Assembly: GCF_025195125.1 (NCBI RefSeq)
Contig: NZ_JAMGSL010000007.1
Span: 62,001 to 126,000 of the forward strand
Direction of reading: 5' to 3'
Origin: Streptomyces sp. Je 1-79
Lineage (GTDB): Bacteria; Actinomycetota; Actinomycetes; Streptomycetales; Streptomycetaceae
DNA length: 64,000 bases
Below the pieces are notes generated by a model. The model worked only from the letters and a program-made list of their open reading frames with translations, was not told the origin of the DNA and made no database searches. Shown piece after piece: positions 44,359 to 52,722 of the stretch (its first letter is position 1; each line of letters opens with the position of its first letter). The position numbers were made by a program, and so were the translations under genes.

Positions 44359-45675
44359 TCAGCCGCGGGCCGCCACCGGTGCCCGCCTGTCGGAACGGCG
44401 TCCGGCGGCCAGCGAGTCGCAGATCTCGCCCGCCCGCACGGCGGCCATCGACAGCAGGTTCGCGGTGATGCCGTGGCTGTGCTCGGTGCCGCCCATCAGA
44501 TAGACACCGGCCTCCAGCTCCGGCCCGGTCTCCACCCGGTAGTCGCGGCGCACCCGCAGCCGGCCGTCCTCGTCCCGGGCGCAGGCCGCGTCCAGGCCGC
44601 CGAGCAGCCTGGCCGGGTCGGGCTCGGTGTAACCGGTGGCATAGACGACGGCGTCGGCGGTGAGTGCCTCGCTCTCGCCGGTCGCGAGGTTCCGCACCGT
44701 CACACGCACCTCGTCGGCCCCCTCCTCGACCGAGGTGAGCCGTGAGGCGCCCATGATGCGCAGCCGCCGCTCGCCGCGGACCTTCTCCTGGTAGGAGCGG
44801 CGGTACAGCTCCTCGATGAGGTCCATGTCCACCACGCCGTAGTTGGTGTTGCGGTGGTAGTCCATCAACTGTCGGCGCACCTCGGGGTCGGCGCCGTGGT
44901 AGAGGCCGACGGCCTCCGGATCGAAGATGCGGTTGGCGTACGGGCTGTCGTCGGCGGGGCTGTAGCCGTAGCGCGTGTGGACGGCGACGACCTCGGCGTT
45001 CTCGTACGTACGGTGGAGGTGGTCGGCGATCTCGGCGGCGCTCTGTCCGGCGCCGGCCACCACGAAACGGCGCGGGTCCGCGGACGGCAGCGTGGCGAGG
45101 CGGTGCAGGAACTCGCTGCTGTGCCAGAGACGTTCGGAGGAGGACACGCCCTCGGGCAGGCGCGGCACGAGCCCGGTGCCCAGGACGAGGTTGCGCGCCC
45201 GGTAGGTCACCGCCCCGGCCTCCCCGATCGCGGCGACGTCGACCTCGACGACCGGGCCGACCTGGGTGGAGGAGCGGATCGCGGTGACTTCGAGGCCGTA
45301 GTTGACCATGTGGTCGACACCGTCGGCGGCCCACTGGAGATAGTCGTGGAACTCCTCGCGGGTGGGGAACAGCACCTTGTGGTTGATGAAGTCGACGAGC
45401 CGGCCGCGGTCGTGGAGGTACGGCACGAAGCCGAAGCGGCTGACCGGATTGCGCATCGTGGCCAGGTCCTTGAGGAACGAGACCTGCATCGTGGCGTCCG
45501 GGATCAGCATGCCGCGGTGCCAGCCGAAGGCGGGCTGCTTCTCCAGGAAGACGGCCGTGAGCTTCTCGTCGGGCGCGGCCCGCTCGTTGTACTCCTCGAT
45601 GGCGATGGCCAGGGCGAGGTTGGCGGGGCCGAAGCCGACGCCGACGACGTCGTAGACGGGCGTGGTCTCGTTCAT
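44359..45675 (-). CDS. Ornithine/lysine N-monooxygenase (SidA/IucD type)
   Basis: A 438-residue class B flavoprotein. The FAD motif VGVGFGPANLALAI is near residue 12, the NADPH motif VVAGAGQSAAEIA is in the middle, and DATMQVSFLKDLATMRNPVSRFGFVPYL (in parts) and ATGYTEPD are the family's substrate and C-terminal motifs. Such enzymes hydroxylate the side-chain amine of ornithine (N5) or lysine (N6). In siderophore clusters they accompany IucA/IucC or NRPS genes, absent here. Instead, cupin and MetRS-like genes are nearby, pointing to N6-hydroxylysine as the precursor of an N-N bond. Confidence 0.93.
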   Translation of the reverse strand: MNETTPVYDVVGVGFGPANLALAIAIEEYNERAAPDEKLTAVFLEKQPAFGWHRGMLIPDATMQVSFLKDLATMRNPVSRFGFVPYLHDRGRLVDFINHKVLFPTREEFHDYLQWAADGVDHMVNYGLEVTAIRSSTQVGPVVEVDVAAIGEAGAVTYRARNLVLGTGLVPRLPEGVSSSERLWHSSEFLHRLATLPSADPRRFVVAGAGQSAAEIADHLHRTYENAEVVAVHTRYGYSPADDSPYANRIFDPEAVGLYHGADPEVRRQLMDYHRNTNYGVVDMDLIEELYRRSYQEKVRGERRLRIMGASRLTSVEEGADEVRVTVRNLATGESEALTADAVVYATGYTEPDPARLLGGLDAACARDEDGRLRVRRDYRVETGPELEAGVYLMGGTEHSHGITANLLSMAAVRAGEICDSLAAGRRSDRRAPVAARG

Positions 45676-45692
45676 GGCGGGGCCTTTCGGTG

Positions 45693-46943
45693 TCAGGAGG
45701 TCGTGCGGGCGGTGACGGCGGCGCAGCCGGCGGCGAGGAGCAGCGCAAGGAGCAGCCCCGTACCGGCGAAGGAGAGGAAGACGGCGGCGATCACGAGGGT
45801 CACGACGGCGGTGGTGCGCAGGGCGCGGCCGGTGCCGCGGGCCCGGAGGGCGGCGACGGCGGCGGCCACGTAGAGCAGCAGGAATCCGCTGCTGGTGACG
45901 ATGAGGACGATCTCCTCGCCGGTGCCGGTGAAGAGGAGGGCGGTGAGGACGGCGGTGTACGCGAGGGTCAGCACGACCGTCGCGGGCACCGGCCGGTCGG
46001 CGAGGACGCGGGGCAGGATGCGGTCGCGGGCGGCGGCCCGTACGACACGGGTGGCGCCGAGGACCCAGGCGTTGGTGGCGACGACGGCGAGACCGAGGGC
46101 GAGCAGGTCGCCGACGACGGCGCCGGTCTCACCGAGGGAGGCGCCCAACAGGGCGGTGATGACGACCGGTTCGTCGCCGGGTACGGCCAGGTAGGCGGCG
46201 GTCACGGCGGCGTACAGCAGCCCGACGATGGGCACGGCCCAGCGGATCGCACGGCGGTAGCTGCGTGCGGGGTCGTCGACCTGCTCGGCGAGGGTGGAGA
46301 CGTTCTCCCAGCCGAGGAAGGAGAAGAAGGCGGTGACGACGGCGATGCCGACGCCGCCCCAGCCCTGCGTCAGGAACGGCGTGTACTCCCCCGCGTCGAA
46401 CCGCGGCGCGGCGATCACCACGGCCCCGCCGAGCCCGAGGAGCAGCACGACGAGCGAGGCGGCCTGGACGCGGGCCCCTGCGGCGAGGCCGAGCAGGGTG
46501 AACGCGGCGGAGAGGGCCATGAAGCCCATGGCGAGGGGGTAGACGGGCCCGTCGGGCTGCCCGAGCAGGCCGAGGAGGCAGCGGGCGGAGACGATGCCCA
46601 TGACGGGGTTGCCGATGACGTACGTCGCGACGAGCAGCAGCGCGGCGGCCCGCCCGGGCCTCGCGCCGAGTCCCGCGCCGACCATGGCGGCGAGCCCGGA
46701 GGCGTCGGGGCGCCAGGCGGACATCTCGGCGAAGAACCGCGCGAACGGATAGGAGCAGACGGCGAGCGCCAGCCAGGCCAGCACGGAGGCCGGCCCGGCC
46801 TGCCGCTCGGTCAGCCCGGGCACGAGCAGGATCCCGGTGCCGACGAGGCTGCTGACATAGAACACGACGAGCGCCCGAACCCCGAGCCGCCCCGACGGGG
46901 CGACCTTGCCGGGCGGGGCGGGACGGTCCATGAGGTCGGTCAT
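45693..46943 (-). CDS. APC-family amino-acid permease
   Basis: A 416-residue transporter with about 12 membrane segments. ATG 46943 follows GGAGGTGA. The APC signature is LVGTGILLVPGL near the N-terminus, and SFLGWENVSTLAEQVDDPARSYRRAI (in parts) is the conserved loop of APC transporters. In this cluster it may take up or export an amino acid or hydrazine-containing product. It ends 18 bp before the N-hydroxylase start. Confidence 0.93.
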   Translation of the reverse strand: MTDLMDRPAPPGKVAPSGRLGVRALVVFYVSSLVGTGILLVPGLTERQAGPASVLAWLALAVCSYPFARFFAEMSAWRPDASGLAAMVGAGLGARPGRAAALLLVATYVIGNPVMGIVSARCLLGLLGQPDGPVYPLAMGFMALSAAFTLLGLAAGARVQAASLVVLLLGLGGAVVIAAPRFDAGEYTPFLTQGWGGVGIAVVTAFFSFLGWENVSTLAEQVDDPARSYRRAIRWAVPIVGLLYAAVTAAYLAVPGDEPVVITALLGASLGETGAVVGDLLALGLAVVATNAWVLGATRVVRAAARDRILPRVLADRPVPATVVLTLAYTAVLTALLFTGTGEEIVLIVTSSGFLLLYVAAAVAALRARGTGRALRTTAVVTLVIAAVFLSFAGTGLLLALLLAAGCAAVTARTTS

Positions 46944-47061
46944 GGGGTCACCTCCGGTGGTGGATGGACGGGTCGGGTGGGGGTGAGGGCGCGGGGCCTG
47001 TGGTGACAGTGCGGGGAGGAGCCGCGGCGGCCAGGGCGGGGGAGAGCGGTGGCGGACGGGT

Positions 47062-49482
47062 TCAGGTGTTCCTCACGGCGTCCAGCGCCTCCGCCGCCGC
47101 GAGTTCGGCCGCCGCCGGGGCCGTCTTGAAGCCCGCGCCGGACCAGCCCGTGGCGAGGACGATGCGACTGCCCGGCCGTTCGCGGCCGAGGTGGGGCAGG
47201 GAGTGCGGGGTGTACAGGTCGACCCCCTGGCGGCCGCCGAGGAAGCGGGCCGACGGGTCCGCCAGCCAGGGCCAGCGGACCGCCGCGCCCTGGCGGATGT
47301 ACGCCACGTGCTCGTCGGTGAGCGTGTCCTCGCCGCCGGCGGGTACGTCCCACTCGTCGACGGGCCGCCCCGCCATGTACCCGCCGGCCGCCTCCCCGGT
47401 GACCTGTGGCCTCCCCCAGACCCCGGTCACCATGTCGACGACGGTCGGCAGCCCGGCCGTGTCCGGGTGGTGGAAGAAGCCGTAGCGGATGCTCTTCGTC
47501 CGCCCCGCGTCCGAGCCGCTCAGCCGGTGCCCGGCGATCGCCCCGGTGCCGCTGCCCGCCGCCAGGACGACGGCCGACGCCTCGACGGGCCCGCCCGGTT
47601 CCAGCAGGACCCGCACCCGGTCGGCGCCGGGCGGCGCGACCAGCTCCCGCACCCGCGCGGGCAGCAGGATCGCCCCGCGGGCCAGGGCCCGGTCCCGGTA
47701 CACGCGCGCGGTGCGCGGCGGATCCGCGTACCCGCCCTGCGGCTCCCACACGGCCGCGGTCACCCCGCCGACCGCGAGCCCGGGGAAGCGTTCCCTCAGC
47801 GCCCCCGGTTCCAGCAACGCGGCGGGCACTCCCGCCCCGTTGAGCTCGGCGACCCCCTTCTCGGCCTGCTCCAGGTCGGTGTCGCCGCACAGCACCAGCG
47901 ACCCCGTCGGCACGAAGCCGTACGGTCCCGGCACCAGAGCCGCGGGCCCCCAGGCCAGCTGGTGGCTGCGCAGCGCGAGCCCCCGCAGGTACGGATCGGC
48001 CTCGAAGGCCCGTACGAGCCCCCCGGACCACGCCGTGGCGTGGTCCCGGCGCCCGTCCATCGGCGCGACGAGCGCCACCCGCGCACCCTGCCGGGCGAGC
48101 ACGGCGGCGGTCGCCGAGCCGACGACGCCGGCTCCGACGACGATCACGTCGTAGGCCCGTCCGCGATGCCCGCCGCCCGAGGCCCGCCCACGCGGCGGCG
48201 CCGGCACGCGGGCCAGGTCCCATCCGACGCTCCCCTCCACCGGCTCACCGAGCGCGGTGAAGGCCCGGTCGGCATGGGTGCGTACGGCGGCCAGCAGGGT
48301 GCGGCCGGTCCGCTCCGGGTCCTCGGTGAGCGCGCGGGTGGCCGCCGCGAAGGCGGCCATGACGTGCGCCTCGGGCCCGCCACGCATCCGGGCCACCCGG
48401 GCGTCCCGGCCCGCGTCCCCGAGGAGCTCGGCGAACTCCTCGACCGCGCAGTCGTCGGTGAAGTACAGCGCCCCGCCGAACCCGGCCTCCCGCCACTCCC
48501 GCCCGACACGCGCCGCCCCGCCGTGCGTCCCGCAGACGACGAGCGCGGTGAGCTCCGCGGCTTCGGACCCGGGTGCGGGGACGAGGGCGGGTGCGGGCAC
48601 GACCGCCGGTTCGGCGTCCGGTCCTCCGGCCGGCGCGGCCGCCGTGACGCCGGTCGCGAGCGGCCCGAGACCCGGCACGGCACCGGTCGCGGGGCCGCTG
48701 CCGTCCGAGACCACCGGCCCCGCCGGGACCGGTACCCGCCCGTCGTGCCCCTTCCTCCGCTCGTCCCGCCACTCGTCCCGTACGAGCCGCGCCAGGCCCT
48801 CCCCATACGCCGTCCCGTCGTGCGTGACGGCGATCCGGGTGTGGCCGGCGGACCGGACGGCTGTGCGCAGGTCCCGTGCCTGGGCCCGGTCGTCCGGGCA
48901 CCAGCGAAGAACGGTGCCCGCGCTGTCGGTCAGCAGACCGGGCGTGGTGGCGAGGGGCAGCAGGACCGGGAGCCCGCCCGCCCGGTAGACGGGCAGGGCG
49001 GCGCGCGCACCGGCGCTGTTGAAGTGGCCGATCACCAGCGTGTGCCGGCCCTCGGCGACGACGGCCTCGGCGATCTGCCGGGCGGTCTCCGCCTCCCCCC
49101 GGTCGTCGTACAGCTCCCAGTCGACGGCCCCGTGCAGGCCCGCGGCCCGCTCCAGATGCTCACCCCAGGCGGCCCGGCCGCCGGAGAAGGGCCCGACGAC
49201 GGCCCCCCGCGGCAGCCCGCCCTCGGCGCCCGCCCCGCCCGACCCCGGGACACCCGGGACGCCCAGGACACCCGGGACACCCGGGACACCCGGGACACCC
49301 GGGACACCCGGGACGCCCAGGACGCCCAGGACGCCCGGGGCACCCGGGGCACCCGGGGCACCCGGGGCACCCGACGATGGGACAGCACCGGTGAGACCCG
49401 ACGGATCGTCCGCACCCCGGGAGCCCGACGGATCGCCCGCGTCCGCCCGACCGGCCGGGCCGTCCCCCATGGCCTCAGCCAC
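47062..49482 (-). CDS. Fusion: substrate-binding-protein-like domain plus FAD-dependent oxidoreductase
   Basis: A protein of 806 residues from GTG 49482 (ATG 49470 is possible). Residues 1-37 are a linker, 38-80 are Gly-Xaa-Xaa collagen-like repeats (GVPGVPGVPG), 94-425 resemble a type I periplasmic binding domain (VVGPFSGGRAAWGEHL, VIGHFNSAGARAALPVY, THDGTAYGEGLARLV), and 443-806 are a DAO-type oxidoreductase (VIVVGAGVVGSATAAVLA with GAGVVG at 450-455). The C-terminal half has ATGWSGAGFK of the sarcosine-oxidase/SolA group. There is no signal peptide, so the binding domain is cytosolic. In hydrazine pathways an FAD oxidoreductase of this type releases the product from lysine. Confidence 0.88.
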   Translation of the reverse strand: MAEAMGDGPAGRADAGDPSGSRGADDPSGLTGAVPSSGAPGAPGAPGAPGVLGVLGVPGVPGVPGVPGVPGVLGVPGVPGSGGAGAEGGLPRGAVVGPFSGGRAAWGEHLERAAGLHGAVDWELYDDRGEAETARQIAEAVVAEGRHTLVIGHFNSAGARAALPVYRAGGLPVLLPLATTPGLLTDSAGTVLRWCPDDRAQARDLRTAVRSAGHTRIAVTHDGTAYGEGLARLVRDEWRDERRKGHDGRVPVPAGPVVSDGSGPATGAVPGLGPLATGVTAAAPAGGPDAEPAVVPAPALVPAPGSEAAELTALVVCGTHGGAARVGREWREAGFGGALYFTDDCAVEEFAELLGDAGRDARVARMRGGPEAHVMAAFAAATRALTEDPERTGRTLLAAVRTHADRAFTALGEPVEGSVGWDLARVPAPPRGRASGGGHRGRAYDVIVVGAGVVGSATAAVLARQGARVALVAPMDGRRDHATAWSGGLVRAFEADPYLRGLALRSHQLAWGPAALVPGPYGFVPTGSLVLCGDTDLEQAEKGVAELNGAGVPAALLEPGALRERFPGLAVGGVTAAVWEPQGGYADPPRTARVYRDRALARGAILLPARVRELVAPPGADRVRVLLEPGGPVEASAVVLAAGSGTGAIAGHRLSGSDAGRTKSIRYGFFHHPDTAGLPTVVDMVTGVWGRPQVTGEAAGGYMAGRPVDEWDVPAGGEDTLTDEHVAYIRQGAAVRWPWLADPSARFLGGRQGVDLYTPHSLPHLGRERPGSRIVLATGWSGAGFKTAPAAAELAAAEALDAVRNT
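49243..49371 (-). repeat. 9-bp collagen-like coding repeats
   Basis: Units of CACCCGGGA (minus strand TCCCGGGTG) and variants such as CACCCGGGG and GCCCAGGAC encode G-V-P, G-A-P and G-V-L triplets at residues 38-80 of the fusion protein. Repeat number is likely to vary between strains. Confidence 0.85.
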
Positions 49483-51064
49483 CGAAGACCGTCCCCGGCC
49501 AGGCCGCCAGCGGCGCCCCCGGGACCAGTGGCGTCAGGGCCACCGCGTCCACGGGCCGTACCGCCGGGAGCCCGAGGAGTTCCGCGAGCCGCGCCGAGCC
49601 GTAGGGCAGTGCCGGGGCCGCCCACGCCGACAGCGCGGCGGCCACGGCGAGCTGGGCGGCCAGCGCCGCCCGGTACGCCGAGGCGCCGTCCGGCCGCTCC
49701 GCCTCGAAGCCGTTGACGTACCCGAAGTCCTCGGCCAGCGCCACGACCTCGTCGAGCAGCGCGACCGCCCGCCGGGCGTCGTACCCCTCGACCCCGTACG
49801 CCTCCCGCAGCTGACCGACGGTCTCCGTCAGCCGGGCGCGCAGCCGCTCCCACGCCGCCCCGCGCGGGGCCTCCGCCGGGACCAGGCCCCCGCCCTCGGC
49901 GACGGCGGCGAACAGCCGGCCGAGCCAGCCGTCCCACCGCTCCGCGAGCCGGGTGCGGCTGATCTCCAGGGCGGATGAACTGAAACTGGTCTGGCGCCCG
50001 TTGGGCCGGTCCGCCAGCACGTGGTACCGCAGGACGTCCGCGCTCGTACGGGCCAGCTCCTCGTGCGCCCAGATCGCGTGCCGCCGGCTGGTGGAGAACT
50101 TCAGCCCTTCGAGCCGGTAGAACTCGTTGACGACGAAGGCCCGCGGGAGCGCGATCTCCGCGTCGTACGCCCGGAACGCCGCCGGGAAGAGCACGGCGTG
50201 GAAGTAGCCGTTGTCGAAGCCGAAGAACTGCACGGGCGCGGGCGCCGGGCCGGTCTCCCCGGTGCCGGTCCACTCCAGCAGATAGCCGGGGGCCATCTCG
50301 AACCAGACGTAGATCCGCTGCTCGGTGAAGCCGGGGACGGGTACCGGAACGCCCCATTCGGAGGGGTGGCTGACCGCGATCTCGGGCAGTCCCTCGTCCC
50401 GCATCCACTCGCACAGCGACCGCAGGTGCGGAGGCATGTCGACCTCGGCCCAGTAGTCGGTGAGCTGCTCCTCGAAGGGGGCGAGGGGGAAGTAGAGCCG
50501 TTCGCAGTCGCGGAGTTCGGGGGTGTCGCCGCAGACGGTGCAGACCGGGTCGATCAGGTCTGCGCAGTCGTTGGGGCGGCCGCAGGGCTCGCAGGCGTTG
50601 CCGTTGGAGGCGGAGCCGCAGTGCGGGCAGCCGCCCTTGAGGTACGCCTCGTAGAGCCAGCGCTCGCAGCCGGTGCAGTACGGCAGCGGTCGCGTACGGG
50701 CGACGATGTGCCCGGCGTCGTACAGCTCGTGGAAGAACTCCTGGACGGCCATCTGGTAGCCGACGTCGCGGCGCGGGCGGACGATCGCGTCGAAGTCGGC
50801 GCCCGCCCGCTCCCACACGGACTCGATGGAGGCGCCGTAGCCGTCGGCGACCTCCTCGCCCTTGCGGCCCCCGTCGTTGAGACCGCGGACGGGGACGTAG
50901 CTCTGGTTGTCGTCGAGACCGGTGGTGTACCGGACGCGGCCGCCCTCGGCCACGAGGAAGCGGCGCAGGACGTCGCCGGCGAGATAGGGCCCCGCGAGAT
51001 GACCGATGTGCAGGTCGCCGTTGGGGGTGGGCGGGGTGGCGGTGATCCAGTGCGTCGCGCTCAC
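49475..51064 (-). CDS. MetRS-like class I aminoacyl-tRNA synthetase homologue
   Basis: A 529-residue protein beginning at GTG 51064, overlapping the cupin stop as GTGA. It is a methionyl-tRNA synthetase catalytic-domain relative: HIGH at 19-22 in GDLHIGH; four CxxC knuckles (C130/133, C146/149, C158/161, C175/178) in the zinc-binding insert; KFSTS at 322-326 instead of KMSKS. The anticodon-binding end is short. Such proteins with a cupin domain are hydrazine synthetases that join N6-hydroxylysine to an amino acid using ATP. It overlaps the oxidoreductase gene by 8 bp. Confidence 0.9.
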   Translation of the reverse strand: MSATHWITATPPTPNGDLHIGHLAGPYLAGDVLRRFLVAEGGRVRYTTGLDDNQSYVPVRGLNDGGRKGEEVADGYGASIESVWERAGADFDAIVRPRRDVGYQMAVQEFFHELYDAGHIVARTRPLPYCTGCERWLYEAYLKGGCPHCGSASNGNACEPCGRPNDCADLIDPVCTVCGDTPELRDCERLYFPLAPFEEQLTDYWAEVDMPPHLRSLCEWMRDEGLPEIAVSHPSEWGVPVPVPGFTEQRIYVWFEMAPGYLLEWTGTGETGPAPAPVQFFGFDNGYFHAVLFPAAFRAYDAEIALPRAFVVNEFYRLEGLKFSTSRRHAIWAHEELARTSADVLRYHVLADRPNGRQTSFSSSALEISRTRLAERWDGWLGRLFAAVAEGGGLVPAEAPRGAAWERLRARLTETVGQLREAYGVEGYDARRAVALLDEVVALAEDFGYVNGFEAERPDGASAYRAALAAQLAVAAALSAWAAPALPYGSARLAELLGLPAVRPVDAVALTPLVPGAPLAAWPGTVFGG

Positions 51065-51450
51065 GCCGCGACCTCCTCGTTCTCGGTACGGACGGCGGTC
51101 TCGCGCAGCGGCCAGTAGAGGGAGACCCAGCTCAGCTCCACGGCACCGGTGTTGTGGACGACGTGCTCCTGGTTGCGGGGCAGGACGACGAGGTCGCCGG
51201 CGTGGAACGGCGGTTCGAGGACGCCGTCGAGGGTCACGCTGCCGGTGCCGGAGAGGATGAGCATGACCTCGTCCTGGTTGTGGCAGTCGGGGTCGGAGTC
51301 ACCGCCGGGCGCGAGGAAGCAGGCCATGGCGCCGACCGGCGGATCCTCGTCGGCGCCGGCCCACGGGATGAGCCGCTGGCAGGCGAGGCCGAACTCCTCC
51401 TTGGCGGAACTGCGGTCGATACGGAAGCGGTTCGGGGTGCGGTCGGCCAT
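51061..51450 (-). CDS. Cupin protein (putative hydrazine-forming partner)
   Basis: A 129-residue single-domain cupin from ATG 51450, preceded by AGGAGG. Metal-ligand candidates are His in DCHNQDEVMLIL and Glu, and His in PRNQEHVVHN, the two usual cupin motifs. An in-frame upstream ATG at 51564, also preceded by AGGAGA-type sequence, would add 38 low-complexity residues. In known N-N bond-forming enzymes a cupin domain is fused to the MetRS-like domain and completes the rearrangement to the hydrazine. Here the cupin stop and the MetRS start overlap (GTGA), so the two are made in equal amounts. Confidence 0.85.
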   Translation of the reverse strand: MADRTPNRFRIDRSSAKEEFGLACQRLIPWAGADEDPPVGAMACFLAPGGDSDPDCHNQDEVMLILSGTGSVTLDGVLEPPFHAGDLVVLPRNQEHVVHNTGAVELSWVSLYWPLRETAVRTENEEVAA

Positions 51451-51564
51451 GGCGCCTCCTGTGCGATGAGCGGTCGTGGTGGTGTCGGTGGTGGTGTCGC
51501 CCCCGTACGGGGTGGCGGCGACGGCCGGCTCCCCCGGGGGCGGGATGGGCGCGGTGAAGGGCAT

Positions 51565-51821
51565 ACGGGTCTCCTGGAACGGGCGGCGAGTGGCGGTCAC
51601 GGGCGGCGGGCACGGGCGGCGAGTGGCGGCCACGGGCGGGCGACGCCGGGTGGGCGCGCGGCGGGCGCAGACGGGCGACGCCGGGTGCGGGCGAGCGCCG
51701 GGCACGGGCGCGCGGTGAGCGGCGCGCGGCGCGGATGCGGGAGAGGGCGACGTAAGGCGCCGGACGGTGTGCGTGCCCCGGGGCGCTCACTCCACCTCCG
51801 GGTGCGCGCCACCGGCGCGTC
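51565..51821. other. Intergenic region with degenerate repeats, within the hydrazine-type cluster
   Basis: Between the cupin gene and the aldolase gene. It holds degenerate repeats of the type GGCGAGTGGCGG and CACGGGCGGC with drift to the left. No gene is supported. An internal promoter is possible but not visible. Confidence 0.5.
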
Positions 51822-52718
51822 TCACTCCGCCCCGTACCCCCGCACCGCCGCGACGGGGATCCGGGCGAGGCCGGCCATGACCTGGCGCGGCCCGGCGCCC
51901 CACGCGTACCGCCGCTTCATCGGGGCGAAGTGCGTGGCGACCAGTTCGAGGAGCGGACCGAGGTCGTCGGGCGTGGCGCCGAGCAGTGCGAGCAGCTGTT
52001 CGGTGCGGGTCATCCCCGCCCCGGGCCCGATCCCGTGGACCGCGGCGTCCTGCCAGGTGGCGCCGGCGCTGCGGGCCACCACGGTGTTGTGCAGGGCGAA
52101 GCCCTGGTTGTCGAGGGCGTGGATGCCGACCGGCGCGGCGACGGCGGCGCGCGTGGACTGGACGAGTTCGATCACCCGCTCGGGGCGGAGCGAGCCGAGC
52201 GAGTCGACGAGGAAGACGGCGTCGAGCGGGCCGAGGGCCGCCGTGTCGTCGAGACAGCGGTCGAGTTCGGGGTACGAGGCGAGGTCGATCTCGGTGAGGA
52301 GGAGACAGACGCCGAACCCGGCCTCGCGCAGCCGGCCGAGCGGGGCGGCGGCGCGCGCCACCTGGTCGTAGCGGACGGCCAGGCGCACCAGGCCGACGGG
52401 GAGAGGGAGACCCGCGATCCGGTCGGCGATGCGGTCGGCCGCCGTGGTCGAATCGGCCTCCACCGAAGGGAGTTCGGCGGCGTCGAGGAGGACGGCGAAC
52501 CGCGGCCCGTGCCATGCGGCGCGGGCGGCGACCGCGATGCCGTCCGGCAGGATGTCACCCGGCCGCCCACCGGCCGCCGGGTCCTGGACGCGCCCCAGCT
52601 CGATGACGTCGATGCCGAGCCGCGCGCAGACCGCGAGGTAGTCGGCGACCAGTTGGGGTGACGGCGTGGCGCCGGTGAGCTGCCCGGTGGTGCGCAGGGT
52701 GCAGTCGAGCAGCGTCAT
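51822..52718 (-). CDS. HMGL-type DRE-TIM aldolase homologue with missing metal ligands
   Basis: A 298-residue TIM barrel related to 4-hydroxy-2-oxovalerate aldolase and isopropylmalate synthase. The N-terminal motif is LLDCTLRTTG where active family members have TLRDG, so the metal-binding Asp after the Arg is Thr. The second site is GIHALDNQGFALHNT where HxH is expected, so one His is Leu; the Asn is kept. GATWQDAAVHGIGPGAGMT is the conserved C-terminal loop. With two metal ligands changed, ordinary lyase chemistry is doubtful. ATG 52718 is preceded by GGGGATGA, which overlaps the peptide gene stop 4 bp upstream. Confidence 0.85.
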   Translation of the reverse strand: MTLLDCTLRTTGQLTGATPSPQLVADYLAVCARLGIDVIELGRVQDPAAGGRPGDILPDGIAVAARAAWHGPRFAVLLDAAELPSVEADSTTAADRIADRIAGLPLPVGLVRLAVRYDQVARAAAPLGRLREAGFGVCLLLTEIDLASYPELDRCLDDTAALGPLDAVFLVDSLGSLRPERVIELVQSTRAAVAAPVGIHALDNQGFALHNTVVARSAGATWQDAAVHGIGPGAGMTRTEQLLALLGATPDDLGPLLELVATHFAPMKRRYAWGAGPRQVMAGLARIPVAAVRGYGAE

Positions 52719-52722
52719 GCGG

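Noticed and set aside
44359..45675. Siderophore biosynthesis
   Set aside because: No IucA/IucC-type synthetase or NRPS gene is present in the window, and cupin/MetRS-like genes fit hydrazine chemistry better.
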